DNA of 64,000 bases, taken from Tabrizicola fusiformis (lineage in GTDB: Bacteria > Pseudomonadota > Alphaproteobacteria > Rhodobacterales > Rhodobacteraceae). The stretch's first letter is position 1. Each line of letters starts with the position of its first letter. A program made the position numbers and the translations under genes. The notes beneath the pieces were generated by a model. That model was not told the origin of the DNA. It worked only from the letters and a program-made list of their open reading frames with translations, and made no database searches. Where the stretch lies: assembly GCF_013328815.1 (NCBI RefSeq), contig NZ_JABUHN010000012.1:40658-104657 (forward strand), given 5' to 3'. This document shows, piece after piece, positions 52,957 through 62,447 of the stretch.

Positions 52957-55158
52957 ATGCAGGGCGGTTCGGTTCCGGTGATCCGGGATGTGGTGCTGAT
53001 CGGTGGCGGCCATAGCCATGCGCTGGTGGCGCGGATGTGGGGGATGGCCCCCCTTGCGGGCGTGCGGCTGACCATCGTGAACCCCGGCCCGGCGGCGCCC
53101 TATACCGGAATGCTGCCCGGGCTGATCGCCGGACATTATGCCCGCGACGAGATCATGATTGATCTGGTGCGGCTGGCGCGCTTTGCCGGGGCGCGGCTGA
53201 TCCTTGACCGCGCGACGGGGCTGGACCTGACGGCGGGCCGGGTGATGTTGCAGGGGCGCCCGCCGCTGCGCTTTGACTTTGCCTCGATCGACATCGGCAT
53301 CGGTTCGGACCTGCCGGAGGTGGCGGGCTATGCCGAACATGGCGTGGCGGCCAAACCCCTTGGCGCCTATGCCGAGGCGTGGGAGGCGTTTGTTGCCCGC
53401 GCCTTGCCGGCGCCGCGTCTGGTGATCATCGGCGGCGGCGTGGGCGGGATCGAACTGGCGCTTGCTTCGGCGCACCGGCTGCGGATGGCGGGGGCGCGGC
53501 CCGACGTGACGGTGGTGGACCGCGGCGGGGGGCTGCCCAACACCGGCGCCGCGGCGCGTGCGGCGCTGTTGCGCCATGTCCGGGCCGCAGGGATCGCGCT
53601 GGTGACCGGGGCCGAGGCGCTGCGGATCGGCCCCGACCGGGTGACGCTGACCGATGGGCAGGTGCTGCCCTCGGATTTCACGCTTTCGGTGGCGGGAAGC
53701 CGGCCGCAGGGCTGGCTGGCGCAAAGCGGGCTGGAGCTGCATCAGGGCTTTGTCACCGTCGGCCCGACCTTGCAGAGCAGCGACCCGCGGGTGTTTGCGA
53801 CGGGCGACTGTGCCCATATGGCCCATGCGCCGCGGCCCAAGGCCGGGGTCTTTGCCGTGCGGCAGGCGCCGGTGCTGTATCACAACCTGCGCGCCGTCCT
53901 GACCGAAGGGCGCTTGCGCCCCTATCGCCCGCAGCGCGACTATCTCAAGCTGGTCTCGACCGGCGGGCAGGCGGCGGTGGCCGACAAGTTTGGCCTGCGT
54001 TCGGGGGGCGGCTGGCTCTGGCGGATCAAGGACCGGATCGACCGCAAGTTCATGGAGAAATTCGCCGATTACCCGGTGATGCCCGCCCCCGCCCTGCCGG
54101 ACCCGCAGGTCGCGGGGCTGGCCGAGGCGATGGGCGACAAGCCGCTCTGCGGCGGCTGCGGCGCCAAGCTGGCGCCGGGGGCACTTGCGGCGGCGCTGGC
54201 CGGGCTGCCTGCACCGGCGCGGGCCGATGTGCTGTCGGGGCGGGGCGACGATGCGGCGGTGCTGCGTTGGGGTGCGGCTGGACAGGGCGCGGGGGTGCAG
54301 GTGATGACCACCGACCATCTGCGCGCCTTCACCGCCGATGCAAGGCTGATGGCGCGGATCGCGGCGGTTCATGCGCTGGGCGATGTCTGGGCGATGGGGG
54401 CAGCGCCGCAGGCGGCGCTGGCGCAGGTGGTGCTGCCGCGCATGGCGCCCGATCTGGCCGCTGCCGAACTGGCCGAAGTGATGGAGGAGGCGGCTGCGGT
54501 CTTTGCCGCTGCGGGGGCCGATGTGGTGGGTGGGCACAGCTCTGTCGGGGCGGAACTGACCATCGGCTTTACGGTGACTGGCCTTGCCGGCCATGCGGTG
54601 GCCAAGGGCGGGGCAAGGCCGGGCGACGCGCTGATCCTGACCAAGGCGCTGGGAACCGGCACGGTGATGGCGGCAGAAATGGCGATGGCCCGGCTGCCCG
54701 GTCTGATCCTGGGCGAGGCGGTGGCGGCAACGCTGGCCCAGATGGGCCAGCCGCAGGCCGGGGCGGCTGCGGTTCTGGCGCCGCTGGCCCATGCGATGAC
54801 CGATGTGACTGGCTTTGGCCTTGCGGCGCATCTGCTGGAGATGCTGGAGGCTTCGGGCATGGCGGCGCGGCTTGAGGCGGCGGCGGTCCCGCTGTTGCCC
54901 GGGGCGCTGGAACTGGCGGCGGCGGGGGTGGCCTCGGCGCTGGCGCCGGGCAACCGGGCGGTGACAATCGGGCGGCTGGTGATGGCGGAAGGGCCGCTCA
55001 AGGCGCTGCTGCACGATCCGCAGACCGCCGGTGGGCTGCTGGCCGCCGTGCCGCCGGGGGAGGCGGCGGCGCTGCTTGCCACCCTGCGGGCACAGGGCCT
55101 GCCCGCGGCGCAGATCGGAACGGTCGAGGCGGGGCCGGTGCGGCTGACAGTGGGCTGA
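52957..55158 (+). CDS. selD: NDH-type oxidoreductase fused to selenide, water dikinase (SelD)
   Basis: 733 residues, two proteins in one. Residues 1-385 are a pyridine-nucleotide-disulfide (NADH dehydrogenase/sulfide-quinone-reductase-like) flavoprotein: VVLIGGGHSHALVARMW, YTGMLPGLIAGHY, VIIGGGVGGIELALA, VFATGDCAHM. Residues 395-733 are SelD, which makes selenophosphate from selenide and ATP: KPLCGGCGAKL holds the catalytic Cys401 and Lys404, then ISGRGDD-like LSGRGDDAAVL, MTTDHLRAF, HALGDVWAMGAAPQAAL, VVGGHSSVGAEL and HDPQTAGGLLAAV. The ATG at 52957 has an AGGAGG site. Such fusions may reduce selenium to selenide for the dikinase. selA, selB and mnmH are not next to it. Confidence 0.92.
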   Translation: MQGGSVPVIRDVVLIGGGHSHALVARMWGMAPLAGVRLTIVNPGPAAPYTGMLPGLIAGHYARDEIMIDLVRLARFAGARLILDRATGLDLTAGRVMLQGRPPLRFDFASIDIGIGSDLPEVAGYAEHGVAAKPLGAYAEAWEAFVARALPAPRLVIIGGGVGGIELALASAHRLRMAGARPDVTVVDRGGGLPNTGAAARAALLRHVRAAGIALVTGAEALRIGPDRVTLTDGQVLPSDFTLSVAGSRPQGWLAQSGLELHQGFVTVGPTLQSSDPRVFATGDCAHMAHAPRPKAGVFAVRQAPVLYHNLRAVLTEGRLRPYRPQRDYLKLVSTGGQAAVADKFGLRSGGGWLWRIKDRIDRKFMEKFADYPVMPAPALPDPQVAGLAEAMGDKPLCGGCGAKLAPGALAAALAGLPAPARADVLSGRGDDAAVLRWGAAGQGAGVQVMTTDHLRAFTADARLMARIAAVHALGDVWAMGAAPQAALAQVVLPRMAPDLAAAELAEVMEEAAAVFAAAGADVVGGHSSVGAELTIGFTVTGLAGHAVAKGGARPGDALILTKALGTGTVMAAEMAMARLPGLILGEAVAATLAQMGQPQAGAAAVLAPLAHAMTDVTGFGLAAHLLEMLEASGMAARLEAAAVPLLPGALELAAAGVASALAPGNRAVTIGRLVMAEGPLKALLHDPQTAGGLLAAVPPGEAAALLATLRAQGLPAAQIGTVEAGPVRLTVG

Positions 55159-55169
55159 TCCCATCCGGG

Positions 55170-55206
55170 GGCCGGCTTGCGGGGCATCGAGCCCCCCAAG
55201 CCGGCG
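55170..55206. terminator. Bidirectional hairpin between selD and the phosphotransacetylase gene
   Basis: GCCGGCTTG and CAAGCCGGC form a 9-bp stem, extended by an inner GGGG/CCCC, in the 68-bp gap between the two convergent genes. There is no clear T-run, so it may be a modest terminator. Confidence 0.6.
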
Positions 55207-55226
55207 TTGCCACGGACGGTTGCGGC

Positions 55227-56621
55227 CTATCGGCCCTTGCTCCGGCCCGCGCCAAGCGCGGCATGGTGCAACGCCGCCACCGCGCAGGAGGCCAGCCGCG
55301 ACATCACGCTGTCGGCACGGGAATTGAGGATCACCGGCACCTTTGCGCCCAAGACCAGCCCGGCACTTTCGGCATGGGAGACGAAGGCCAGTTGCTTGGC
55401 AAGCATGTTGCCCGCGTCAATCCCCGGCACCACAAGGATATTCGCCCGCCCCGCCACCCGGCCCTTCAGCCCCTTGGTGCGCGCCGCCGCGATATCCACC
55501 GCATTGTCCATCGCCAGCGGCCCATCCACCGGTGCGCCGGTGATCTGGCCGCGTTCGGCCATCTTCGACAGGAGTGCTGCGTCGATCGAGCTTTGGATTG
55601 CCGGATTGACCGTTTCGACCGCTGACAGCACGCCGACCCGCGGCTCCATCCCCAGCGCAAGCGCAAGGTCGATGGCATTCTGGCAGATGTCCACCTTGGT
55701 CACCAGATCGGGGGCGATGTTGATGGCGGCATCCGTCACCATCAGCGGGCCGGGCAGGCCCGGCACATCCATCAGGAAGACATGGGTCAGCCGCCGCCCG
55801 GCGCGCAGGCCGCCCTCTTTGTCGAGCATCGGGCGCAACAGGTCTTCGGTGTGCAGATGCCCCTTCATCACCGCCGCCGCCCGCCCTTCATGCACCAGCG
55901 CGCAGGCCCGGGCAGCAGCGGCCACGTCCCCCTCAATGTCGATCACCTCGATGCCCGCCAGATCCGCGCCGATGGTCCGGGCGGCGGCGCGGATCGCCGC
56001 GGCCGAACCGATCAGGATGGGGGTGATCAGGCTTTCCTTCGCTGCCAGCAGCGCACCGCCCAGCGAATTGGCCTCATCCGGGCAGACAACGGCGGTGGGC
56101 AGGGCGGGCAGCGGGTGGGCGCGGTCCAGCAACGCCTCGAAATGACGGTGGTTCTGCACCAGAAGGCCCGGAATCTCGATGCCGTCCCGATCGAATTTCT
56201 GCACGGGGGCCTGAACTTCGGCCTCGCCCGACAGGATCAGCGCATCATCGGCGATCCGCCGCACCTCTGTTGACAGGCGCACGGTGCCGTCGGCATGTTT
56301 TTCCAGCACCTCGACCCGGCAGAGAAGTTCCTCACCCGCATGAGCGCGGGCGTGGAAATCCAGCACCTGACGGCGGTAAAGCGTGCCCGGGCCGGGCATC
56401 TGTGTGCCCAGAACACCCGAGATCAGCGAGGCAACGAACATCCCCGGTGCCACCCGCTCGGGCGTGCCGTCGCCGTCCAGATCGGCATGGGGCAGGTGCA
56501 TCGGATTGAAATTGCCCGAAGACACGGCATAGATATAAAGATCATCCGCGGTGACCAGCCGGCGGACCTCGGCCCGTTCTCCCGGCTGCAATTCGTCAAA
56601 TGTGCGGTTCACAAGGCGCAT
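55227..56621 (-). CDS. MaoC hydratase-phosphate acetyl/butyryltransferase fusion
   Basis: 464 residues. The N-terminal 150 form a MaoC-like hot-dog domain (SGNFNPMHLPHADLDGDG, VAPGMFVASLISGVLG). The C-terminal 300 form a phosphate acetyl- or butyryltransferase: LVHEGRAAAVMKGHLHTEDLLRP, VFLMDVPGLPGPLMVTDAAINI in pieces, AGRANILVVPGIDAGNMLAKQL. The usual reaction is acyl-CoA plus phosphate to acyl phosphate, which in related bacteria links sulfonate breakdown (acetyl phosphate) to acetyl-CoA. No acetate kinase gene adjoins it. RBS AGGAGGGG gives the start at 56621. Confidence 0.88.
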   Translation of the reverse strand: MRLVNRTFDELQPGERAEVRRLVTADDLYIYAVSSGNFNPMHLPHADLDGDGTPERVAPGMFVASLISGVLGTQMPGPGTLYRRQVLDFHARAHAGEELLCRVEVLEKHADGTVRLSTEVRRIADDALILSGEAEVQAPVQKFDRDGIEIPGLLVQNHRHFEALLDRAHPLPALPTAVVCPDEANSLGGALLAAKESLITPILIGSAAAIRAAARTIGADLAGIEVIDIEGDVAAAARACALVHEGRAAAVMKGHLHTEDLLRPMLDKEGGLRAGRRLTHVFLMDVPGLPGPLMVTDAAINIAPDLVTKVDICQNAIDLALALGMEPRVGVLSAVETVNPAIQSSIDAALLSKMAERGQITGAPVDGPLAMDNAVDIAAARTKGLKGRVAGRANILVVPGIDAGNMLAKQLAFVSHAESAGLVLGAKVPVILNSRADSVMSRLASCAVAALHHAALGAGRSKGR

Positions 56622-56720
56622 GGCCCCTCCTGTGGCGAAATCCGGGTGGGGCCAGACTTGCCCCCTTGGCCCACGGGGGTCAACGCCGCCATGCTGGGCC
56701 ACCCCGGTGACGCTGCGATG

Positions 56721-57650
56721 TCAGCCGGGCGCCGGCCCGGCCAGCGCGCGGCGCATGGCGTCGCGGATATGCAGAGTCATGAAATCGGTGAAGAGCGTGA
56801 CCTTGGGGTCTTTCAGCCGCCGGTGCTGCGTGAGGATCGAAAGCTGGGTCGGCAGCGGCGGCGTGGCCACCGCCACCGGCACCAGACGCCCTTCGCGCAG
56901 ATGCTCGGCCACTTCGAACACCGGCTTCATCACGATGCCGCGCCCGTCCAGCGCCCAGCCGGTCAGCACATCGCCATCGTCGCTTTCGAACGGGCCGGCC
57001 ACATCATGGCGGCGCGGACCCTCGGGGCCTTGCAGCGTCCACTGATATTCCTTGGCCCCGGGAAAGCGCAGGTTCAGGCAATCGTGCCGGTCATTCACCA
57101 GTGCCGCCCCGTCCACCGGATTGCCGCGCCGCGCGATATAGGCAGGGGCGGCGCACAGAACCCGCGGGCAATCGGCGATCAGCCGCACCTTCAGCGTGGA
57201 ATCCTCAAGGATGCCAAGGTGAAACGCCACGTCCAGCCCTTCACCCGTCACGTCGATGGCGCGGTCCGACAGGCGCAGGCGCACGTCGATCTGGGGATAG
57301 ATGTCCTTGAAGGCGGGCACCTGCGGCGCAATGAACCGCCGCCCGATGCCCAAGGGGGCCGCGACAAAGATCGTGCCGCGCGGGTTCTGCGTGACATCCA
57401 TCACTGCCGCCTCGGCCTCGTCTATTGCCTCAAGCACCCGTTTGGCGCCGTCATAGAAGATACGCCCGTTCTCGGTAGGTTGCAGGCTGCGCGTCGTCCG
57501 GCTGAAGAGCCGCACGCCCAGATGCTTTTCCAGCTCCGAGATTCGCGCCGAGGCGACGGCAGGCGAGGTGCGCTGATCCCGCGCTGCCGCCGACATTGAG
57601 CCCAATTCATGGACCCTGACGAACATTCTGAGGTTGTTCACATAGGACAT
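56721..57650 (-). CDS. LysR-family regulator
   Basis: 309 residues with an N-terminal LysR winged helix (NLRMFVRVHELGSMSAAARDQRTSPAVASARISELEKHLGVRLFSRTTR in pieces: MFVRVHELGSMSAAARDQRT, SPAVASARISELEKHLGVRL) and a LysR substrate domain. The start at 57650 (MSYVNN) is preferred because the open frame extends 65 codons into the divergent promoter region. It is divergent from puuD with 124 bp between, so it may control urate use, but the effector is unknown. Confidence 0.86.
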   Translation of the reverse strand: MSYVNNLRMFVRVHELGSMSAAARDQRTSPAVASARISELEKHLGVRLFSRTTRSLQPTENGRIFYDGAKRVLEAIDEAEAAVMDVTQNPRGTIFVAAPLGIGRRFIAPQVPAFKDIYPQIDVRLRLSDRAIDVTGEGLDVAFHLGILEDSTLKVRLIADCPRVLCAAPAYIARRGNPVDGAALVNDRHDCLNLRFPGAKEYQWTLQGPEGPRRHDVAGPFESDDGDVLTGWALDGRGIVMKPVFEVAEHLREGRLVPVAVATPPLPTQLSILTQHRRLKDPKVTLFTDFMTLHIRDAMRRALAGPAPG

Positions 57651-57774
57651 GGGTCGGTTTCGGGCCCCGATTATCGCAAGAGGCTTGAAAGTGATGCCGC
57701 GATTTGCACGGTTAACAGAAAGATGGGCACGGGTATAGCGTTGCCCAGGGCGCAGTCGGACCAGGGGGAACGCG

Positions 57775-59007
57775 ATGTATGACTGGGTGGTTCTCTGGGA
57801 ATCGGTCGAGATGGCCGCGCGCTGGCTGCATGTGATCACCGCCATCGCCTGGATCGGGTCTTCGTTCTACTTCATCGCGCTGGACCTTGGCCTGCACCGC
57901 GACCGCAATCTGGCGACGGGCGCCGATGGCGAGGAATGGCAGGTCCATGGCGGCGGCTTCTACCATATCCAGAAATACCTCGTCGCCCCGGCCTCGATGC
58001 CCGACGGGCTGGTCTGGTTCAAATGGGAAAGCTATGCGACCTGGCTTTCCGGCTTCACGATGCTGGTGCTGGTCTATTATCTTGGCGCCGACCTTTACCT
58101 GATCGACCCCGAGGTGGCGGACCTTGCCACATGGCAGGCGATCGCGATTTCGGCAGGCTCGCTGGTCTTTGGCTGGATTGCCTATGACCTGATCTGCAAA
58201 AGTCGGTTCGGCGATGACAACACCCGGCTGATGCTGGGGCTCTATGTGATCCTTGTGGTCATGGCCTGGGGCTATACGCAGGTGTTTTCCGGGCGGGCGG
58301 CGCTTTTGCATCTGGGCGCCTTCACCGCGACGATCATGTCGGCCAATGTCTTCATGATCATCATCCCGAACCAGAAGATCGTGGTCGCCGACCTGATCGC
58401 GGGCCGCAAGCCCGATCCGAAATATGGCAAGATTGCCAAGCAGCGCAGCACGCATAACAATTATCTGACGCTGCCGGTGCTGTTCCTGATGCTGTCGAAC
58501 CATTACCCCTTGGTCTTTGCCACCGAGTACAACTGGATCATCGCCAGCCTTGTCTTCCTGATGGGGGTGACGATCCGGCACTGGTTCAACTCGAAACATG
58601 CGCGCAAGGGCAATCCGCACTGGACATGGGCCGCCACCGCGCTGCTGTTCCTGGCGGTTGCCTGGCTGTCCACCGCGCCGATGCGCCACCGCCCGGTCGA
58701 GGAAAGCAGCCTGAACGCCACCAGCCTGCGCTATGCCTCGGCCACAGGCTTTGACGGGGTGGTCGATATCGTGACGGGCCGCTGCTCGATGTGCCACGCG
58801 GCCGAGCCGGGCTGGGAAGGCATCCATTTCCCGCCGAAGGATGTGGTTTTGGAAACCCCGGCGCAGATTGCTGCCGAAGCGAAGCGGATTTACCTGCAGG
58901 CCGGACTGTCGCATGCCATGCCCCCGGCCAATGTCAGCTATATGGAACCGACCGAGCGCGAGGCGATCATCCTGTGGTTCCAATCCGCCGGAAAGAACCC
59001 CACCTAA
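57775..59007 (+). CDS. puuD: Membrane urate hydroxylase PuuD with cytochrome c domain
   Basis: 410 residues. Eight or so membrane helices carry the PuuD core (WLHVITAIAWIGSSFYFIALDLGLH in pieces, FKWESYATWLSGFTML, MGVTIRHWFNSKHARKGN). A C-terminal cytochrome c domain follows, with the heme site CSMCH (Cys337, Cys340, His341) and a Met ligand probably in SHAMPPANVSYM. It oxidises urate to 5-hydroxyisourate in the membrane, with electrons passing to the respiratory chain. Downstream purine-degradation genes are not adjacent. Confidence 0.92.
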   Translation: MYDWVVLWESVEMAARWLHVITAIAWIGSSFYFIALDLGLHRDRNLATGADGEEWQVHGGGFYHIQKYLVAPASMPDGLVWFKWESYATWLSGFTMLVLVYYLGADLYLIDPEVADLATWQAIAISAGSLVFGWIAYDLICKSRFGDDNTRLMLGLYVILVVMAWGYTQVFSGRAALLHLGAFTATIMSANVFMIIIPNQKIVVADLIAGRKPDPKYGKIAKQRSTHNNYLTLPVLFLMLSNHYPLVFATEYNWIIASLVFLMGVTIRHWFNSKHARKGNPHWTWAATALLFLAVAWLSTAPMRHRPVEESSLNATSLRYASATGFDGVVDIVTGRCSMCHAAEPGWEGIHFPPKDVVLETPAQIAAEAKRIYLQAGLSHAMPPANVSYMEPTEREAIILWFQSAGKNPT

Positions 59008-59060
59008 GGGTGATCCGCCCGCCTTCTGTCTAACCCGCCCGCCTTGTGCCTGCCCCCGAT

Positions 59061-59123
59061 GCCTCCGGCGGGGATATTTGGGCCAAGATGAATTGCACCT
59101 TTTAAAATACTCCCGCCGGAGGC
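59061..59123. repeat. Intergenic repeat with imperfect inverted arms
   Basis: Arms gcctccggcggggatattt (59061-59079) and aatactcccgccggaggc (59106-59123) enclose ggccaagatgaa. The left arm and the following bases match the two copies at 76-98 and 236-270. It occupies most of the gap between convergent puuD and hrpB and could act as a weak terminator. Confidence 0.65.
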
Positions 59124-59208
59124 CCTTAACCCGAGCCGGTTGGCCGCAGGCCAGAGGCGAGAAAAAAAACATGCCGCCGTTTCGCAAGAAACGGTGGTGC
59201 AATCTGTT

Positions 59209-61650
59209 TCAGGTGCCGCGGGGCTTGGCGCGCAGGGTGGGTTCGGCCTCGGTCGGGTCTTCGGGCCAGGGGTGACGGGGGTATTGTCCGCGCATGTCCT
59301 TGCGGACATCGGCATAGGAGGTCCGCCAGAAATTGGGGATGTCCATGGTCACCTGAATGGGTTTCTGCCCCGGCGACAGCAGGGTGACCCGCAGGGGCAG
59401 GCGGTTGCGGCCGACGCTGGGGTGAACCGTCACGCCGAACATCTCTTGCAGGCGCAACTCGATCCCCGGATTTTCGCCGTCATAGTCGATGGGCACCCGC
59501 CGGCCCAGCGGAGTTTCGAAATGGGCGGGGACGAGGCGGTCAAGCTCGGCCTGCTGGCCCCATGACAGGCGGGATTTCAGGGCCTCGCTCAGATCCAGCC
59601 CACGCAGGTCCGCTTCGGTGCGCAGCGGCGGCAGATGCGGCAGAAGCCAGTCCTCCAGCCCGGCCATCAGGGCGGCATCGCTGCAATCGGGCCAATCCTC
59701 CCCGCCGCCGCGCGCCAGTTCGATGCGGGCGCGCAGCCGCCGGGCGGCAGGGGTGAAGGGCAGACCGATCTGGCGCAAACCGTCGAGAGCGGCCCGGGAC
59801 AGCGCTGCGGCCGGGGCTTCGGGCCAGGGGCGGTCGTCCAGCACCAGCGCGCCGAACCGCTCTTGCCGCCGCGCCAGAACCCGGCTCTCGCGGCGCGACC
59901 ATTCCACCACCTCGTGCCAGCCGATGCTGTCGCCATGCACCGCGCGCAACTCGGCCTCGGTGATCGGCAGGGCCTGCCGCACCGTGGCTTCGCGGGCATC
60001 GCCGTCAAGGTCGGTCGCCACGATCAGCCGTGCCGCGGCAAGCGGCGTGCCGGGCGCCATTGCCGCCCCCTTGCCGCCCGAGAGCAGCCAGCGCGGCGCC
60101 TCGCCCTTGCGGCGCAGGCCCACCCGGTCGGGATAGGCGAGCGATGCCATCTGGGACGGGCTGTAGGGTGCGTGCTGGCACGCACCATCCAAAGACCGCG
60201 CCAGCCGCTTTGCCTCGTCCCGAATACGCTCGACCGTCGGGCGCGACAGCGGCCAGGGGTGGTCGGCCTCATACCGGCGCGGATCGGCCAGCGCCTTGAG
60301 CCGCAGGGCGAGGTCGGGCGGCGCGCCGCGCAGCGGGTCGCGTTCGGCCATCAGGGCGGCGAGGGTCGCCGCCGCCGGCCCGGCTTTCAGCAGCATATGG
60401 CCCAGCCGCGGATGCAGGGGCAGCGCGGCCAATGCGCGGCCATGCGCGGTGATCCGGCCGTTGTCCAGCGCGCCAAGCCCGGTCAGCAGTGCCTGCGCCT
60501 CGGCCATCCCGCCCGGGTTGGGCGGTGTCAGAAAGGGCAGTCCCGCATCGCCCCAGAGCGCCAGTTCCAGCGCAAGGGGCGCCAGATCGGCCGCCTCGAT
60601 CTCGGCGGGGGGGAAGGGGGCAAGGCCGCCTTCTTCGCCCTTGGTCCACATCCGGTAGCAGACTCCTTCGGCCACCCGCCCCGCACGGCCCCGGCGCTGT
60701 TCCGCCTCGGCCCGGGTGACCCGTTCGGTCACCAGCCGGGACATGCCCGAATTCGGATCAAACCGCGCCCGCCGCGCCCGCCCGGCATCGACCACCACCC
60801 GAATGTCGGGCAGCGTCAGCGAGGTTTCGGCAATCGCGGTGGCCAGCACCACCTTGCGGCCCTGAACCGGCGCCAGTGCCGCGCGCTGTGCCGCGAAATC
60901 CATCGCGCCGAACAGCGGGCGCACCACGCAATCGGCTGGCAGGCGCAGCGCCGCCTCGACCCGCCTGATCTCACCTTCGCCGGGCAGGAAGACCAGAACC
61001 CCGCCTTCCGGGCATTCGTCAACCGCCTGCGCCACAAGTCCGGCCACCGCCGCCTCGAACCGCAGGGTGGCATCGGGGCTGCGCGGCAGCCAGCGGGTTT
61101 CCACCGGAAAGGCGCGGCCCTGCGAGGTGATCAGCGGCGCATCGCCCATCAGGGCCGCCACGGGTGCTGCATCCAGCGTGGCCGACATCACCAGCAGTTG
61201 CAGATCCTCGCGCAGTGCCCCGCGGATTTCCAGCGCAAGGGCAAGGCCAAGATCGGCGTTCAGGCTACGTTCGTGAAACTCGTCAAAGATGACCAGACCC
61301 ACCCCGGGCAGTTCCGGGTCAGACTGGATCATCCGGGTCAGGATGCCTTCGGTCACCACCTCGATCCGCGTGGCGGACGAGGTTTTCACCTCGCCCCGCA
61401 TCCGGTAGCCGACGGTTTGGCCCACCGGCTCACCCAGAGTTTCCGCCATCCGCTCGGCTGCGGCGCGGGCGGCAAGGCGGCGGGGTTCCAGCATCACGAT
61501 CCGGCCGGTGACCAGACCCGAGGCCAGAAGGTCCAGCGGAACGCGTGTGGTCTTGCCCGCCCCGGGCGGGGCCTGCAACACGGCCATGCCGCGCGCCTCC
61601 AGGGCGGCGCGCAGGGCGGGCAGGGCATCGTCGATCGGCAGGCGCGTCAT
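59209..61650 (-). CDS. hrpB: ATP-dependent RNA helicase HrpB
   Basis: 813-residue DEAH-type helicase. Motif I APPGAGKTTRVPL, motif II VIFDEFHERSLNADLG (DEFH form), motif III MSATLDAAP, motif VI RRGRAGRVAEG, then HrpB C-terminal domain to the end (PVLNYRDGENPGIELRLQEMFG-like region seen as VPIDYDGENPGIELRLQEM). Length is normal. The physiological role of HrpB in alphaproteobacteria is not clear. The gene ends 8 bp before the DUF3108 gene begins in the same direction, likely co-transcribed. Confidence 0.93.
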   Translation of the reverse strand: MTRLPIDDALPALRAALEARGMAVLQAPPGAGKTTRVPLDLLASGLVTGRIVMLEPRRLAARAAAERMAETLGEPVGQTVGYRMRGEVKTSSATRIEVVTEGILTRMIQSDPELPGVGLVIFDEFHERSLNADLGLALALEIRGALREDLQLLVMSATLDAAPVAALMGDAPLITSQGRAFPVETRWLPRSPDATLRFEAAVAGLVAQAVDECPEGGVLVFLPGEGEIRRVEAALRLPADCVVRPLFGAMDFAAQRAALAPVQGRKVVLATAIAETSLTLPDIRVVVDAGRARRARFDPNSGMSRLVTERVTRAEAEQRRGRAGRVAEGVCYRMWTKGEEGGLAPFPPAEIEAADLAPLALELALWGDAGLPFLTPPNPGGMAEAQALLTGLGALDNGRITAHGRALAALPLHPRLGHMLLKAGPAAATLAALMAERDPLRGAPPDLALRLKALADPRRYEADHPWPLSRPTVERIRDEAKRLARSLDGACQHAPYSPSQMASLAYPDRVGLRRKGEAPRWLLSGGKGAAMAPGTPLAAARLIVATDLDGDAREATVRQALPITEAELRAVHGDSIGWHEVVEWSRRESRVLARRQERFGALVLDDRPWPEAPAAALSRAALDGLRQIGLPFTPAARRLRARIELARGGGEDWPDCSDAALMAGLEDWLLPHLPPLRTEADLRGLDLSEALKSRLSWGQQAELDRLVPAHFETPLGRRVPIDYDGENPGIELRLQEMFGVTVHPSVGRNRLPLRVTLLSPGQKPIQVTMDIPNFWRTSYADVRKDMRGQYPRHPWPEDPTEAEPTLRAKPRGT

Positions 61651-61657
61651 GCCGCCC

Positions 61658-62347
61658 TTATCGCCGTTTCAGCCGCAGCTTTCCATAGAGCGTCTGCACC
61701 TCTGCCCCGCTCGCCATCAGGCCGCCCGTTTCGCCTGTGAGATAGGTCACCCGAAGCGCGAAGCGGCGGCGTTCGGCCATGTCTTCGGGACGATAGCCTT
61801 GCAGCCGGGTAAAGGCGCCGGTGCAGGAAAGCCCCCCGGGGGTGTCGTCTCGCCCGGTCAGGTCGAGCCGCGACAGGCGCTGACCGTCAAAAAGGTGCAG
61901 CGACAGGCGGCAGGCGTCATCCTTGCGGGTGTCGCCCAGAACGGCGACAAGGGCGCTGACCGGGTCAAGCGTGCCCCGCGTCGCGCCGGCATCGGGCGGC
62001 GGGGCGGTTTCCGGCGGCGTGGCGGCATAATGCAGCACCTGCGGCCTGTCATTCTGCCACTCTATCCGCACCTGCGAGATGCGTCGCCCGGTGTCGGCCT
62101 GTTCTTCATAGTGGCGCGGATCGGTGCCGCTGACCTCTGCCTCGAACCGCACCGCGCGCATCAGCCCGGCCAGACCGGCGCTCTGGATCGACAGGCGGGC
62201 GCTGTCGGCCCCAGTCGTCAGTTCCAGAACCCCGACCCGCAAGCTGCCCAATGACACATCATAGAGCAGCGTCTCGGCCCGGGCCGCACTGGCGAGCGTC
62301 GCCATCAGCAGTACCGGCGCCAGTCGCCTGCGGCCTGTGCCGATCAT
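61658..62347 (-). CDS. DUF3108-domain exported protein
   Basis: 229 residues with a Sec signal (RRLAPVLLMATLASAARA). The mature part has the beta-rich DUF3108 pattern: TLLYDVSLGSLRVGVLELT, GLMRAVRFEAEVSG, and ATRGTLDPVSALVAVLG followed by LSLHLFDGQRLSRLDL. Function unknown; likely periplasmic. Followed by hrpB. Confidence 0.85.
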   Translation of the reverse strand: MIGTGRRRLAPVLLMATLASAARAETLLYDVSLGSLRVGVLELTTGADSARLSIQSAGLAGLMRAVRFEAEVSGTDPRHYEEQADTGRRISQVRIEWQNDRPQVLHYAATPPETAPPPDAGATRGTLDPVSALVAVLGDTRKDDACRLSLHLFDGQRLSRLDLTGRDDTPGGLSCTGAFTRLQGYRPEDMAERRRFALRVTYLTGETGGLMASGAEVQTLYGKLRLKRR

Positions 62348-62447
62348 GTCGCTGCCCCTCCCGCTCTGGCTCCGGCTCTGGCCAAGCCTTGCCGCTTGCG
62401 GCTAGATGGGCCGCGATATGCGAAGCGGATATGACGGCAGGGGTGCG

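Noticed and set aside
52801..55164. 787-codon minus-strand frame opposite the SelD fusion
   Set aside because: Low-complexity Arg/His/Pro-rich translation, antisense to a gene with complete active-site motifs.
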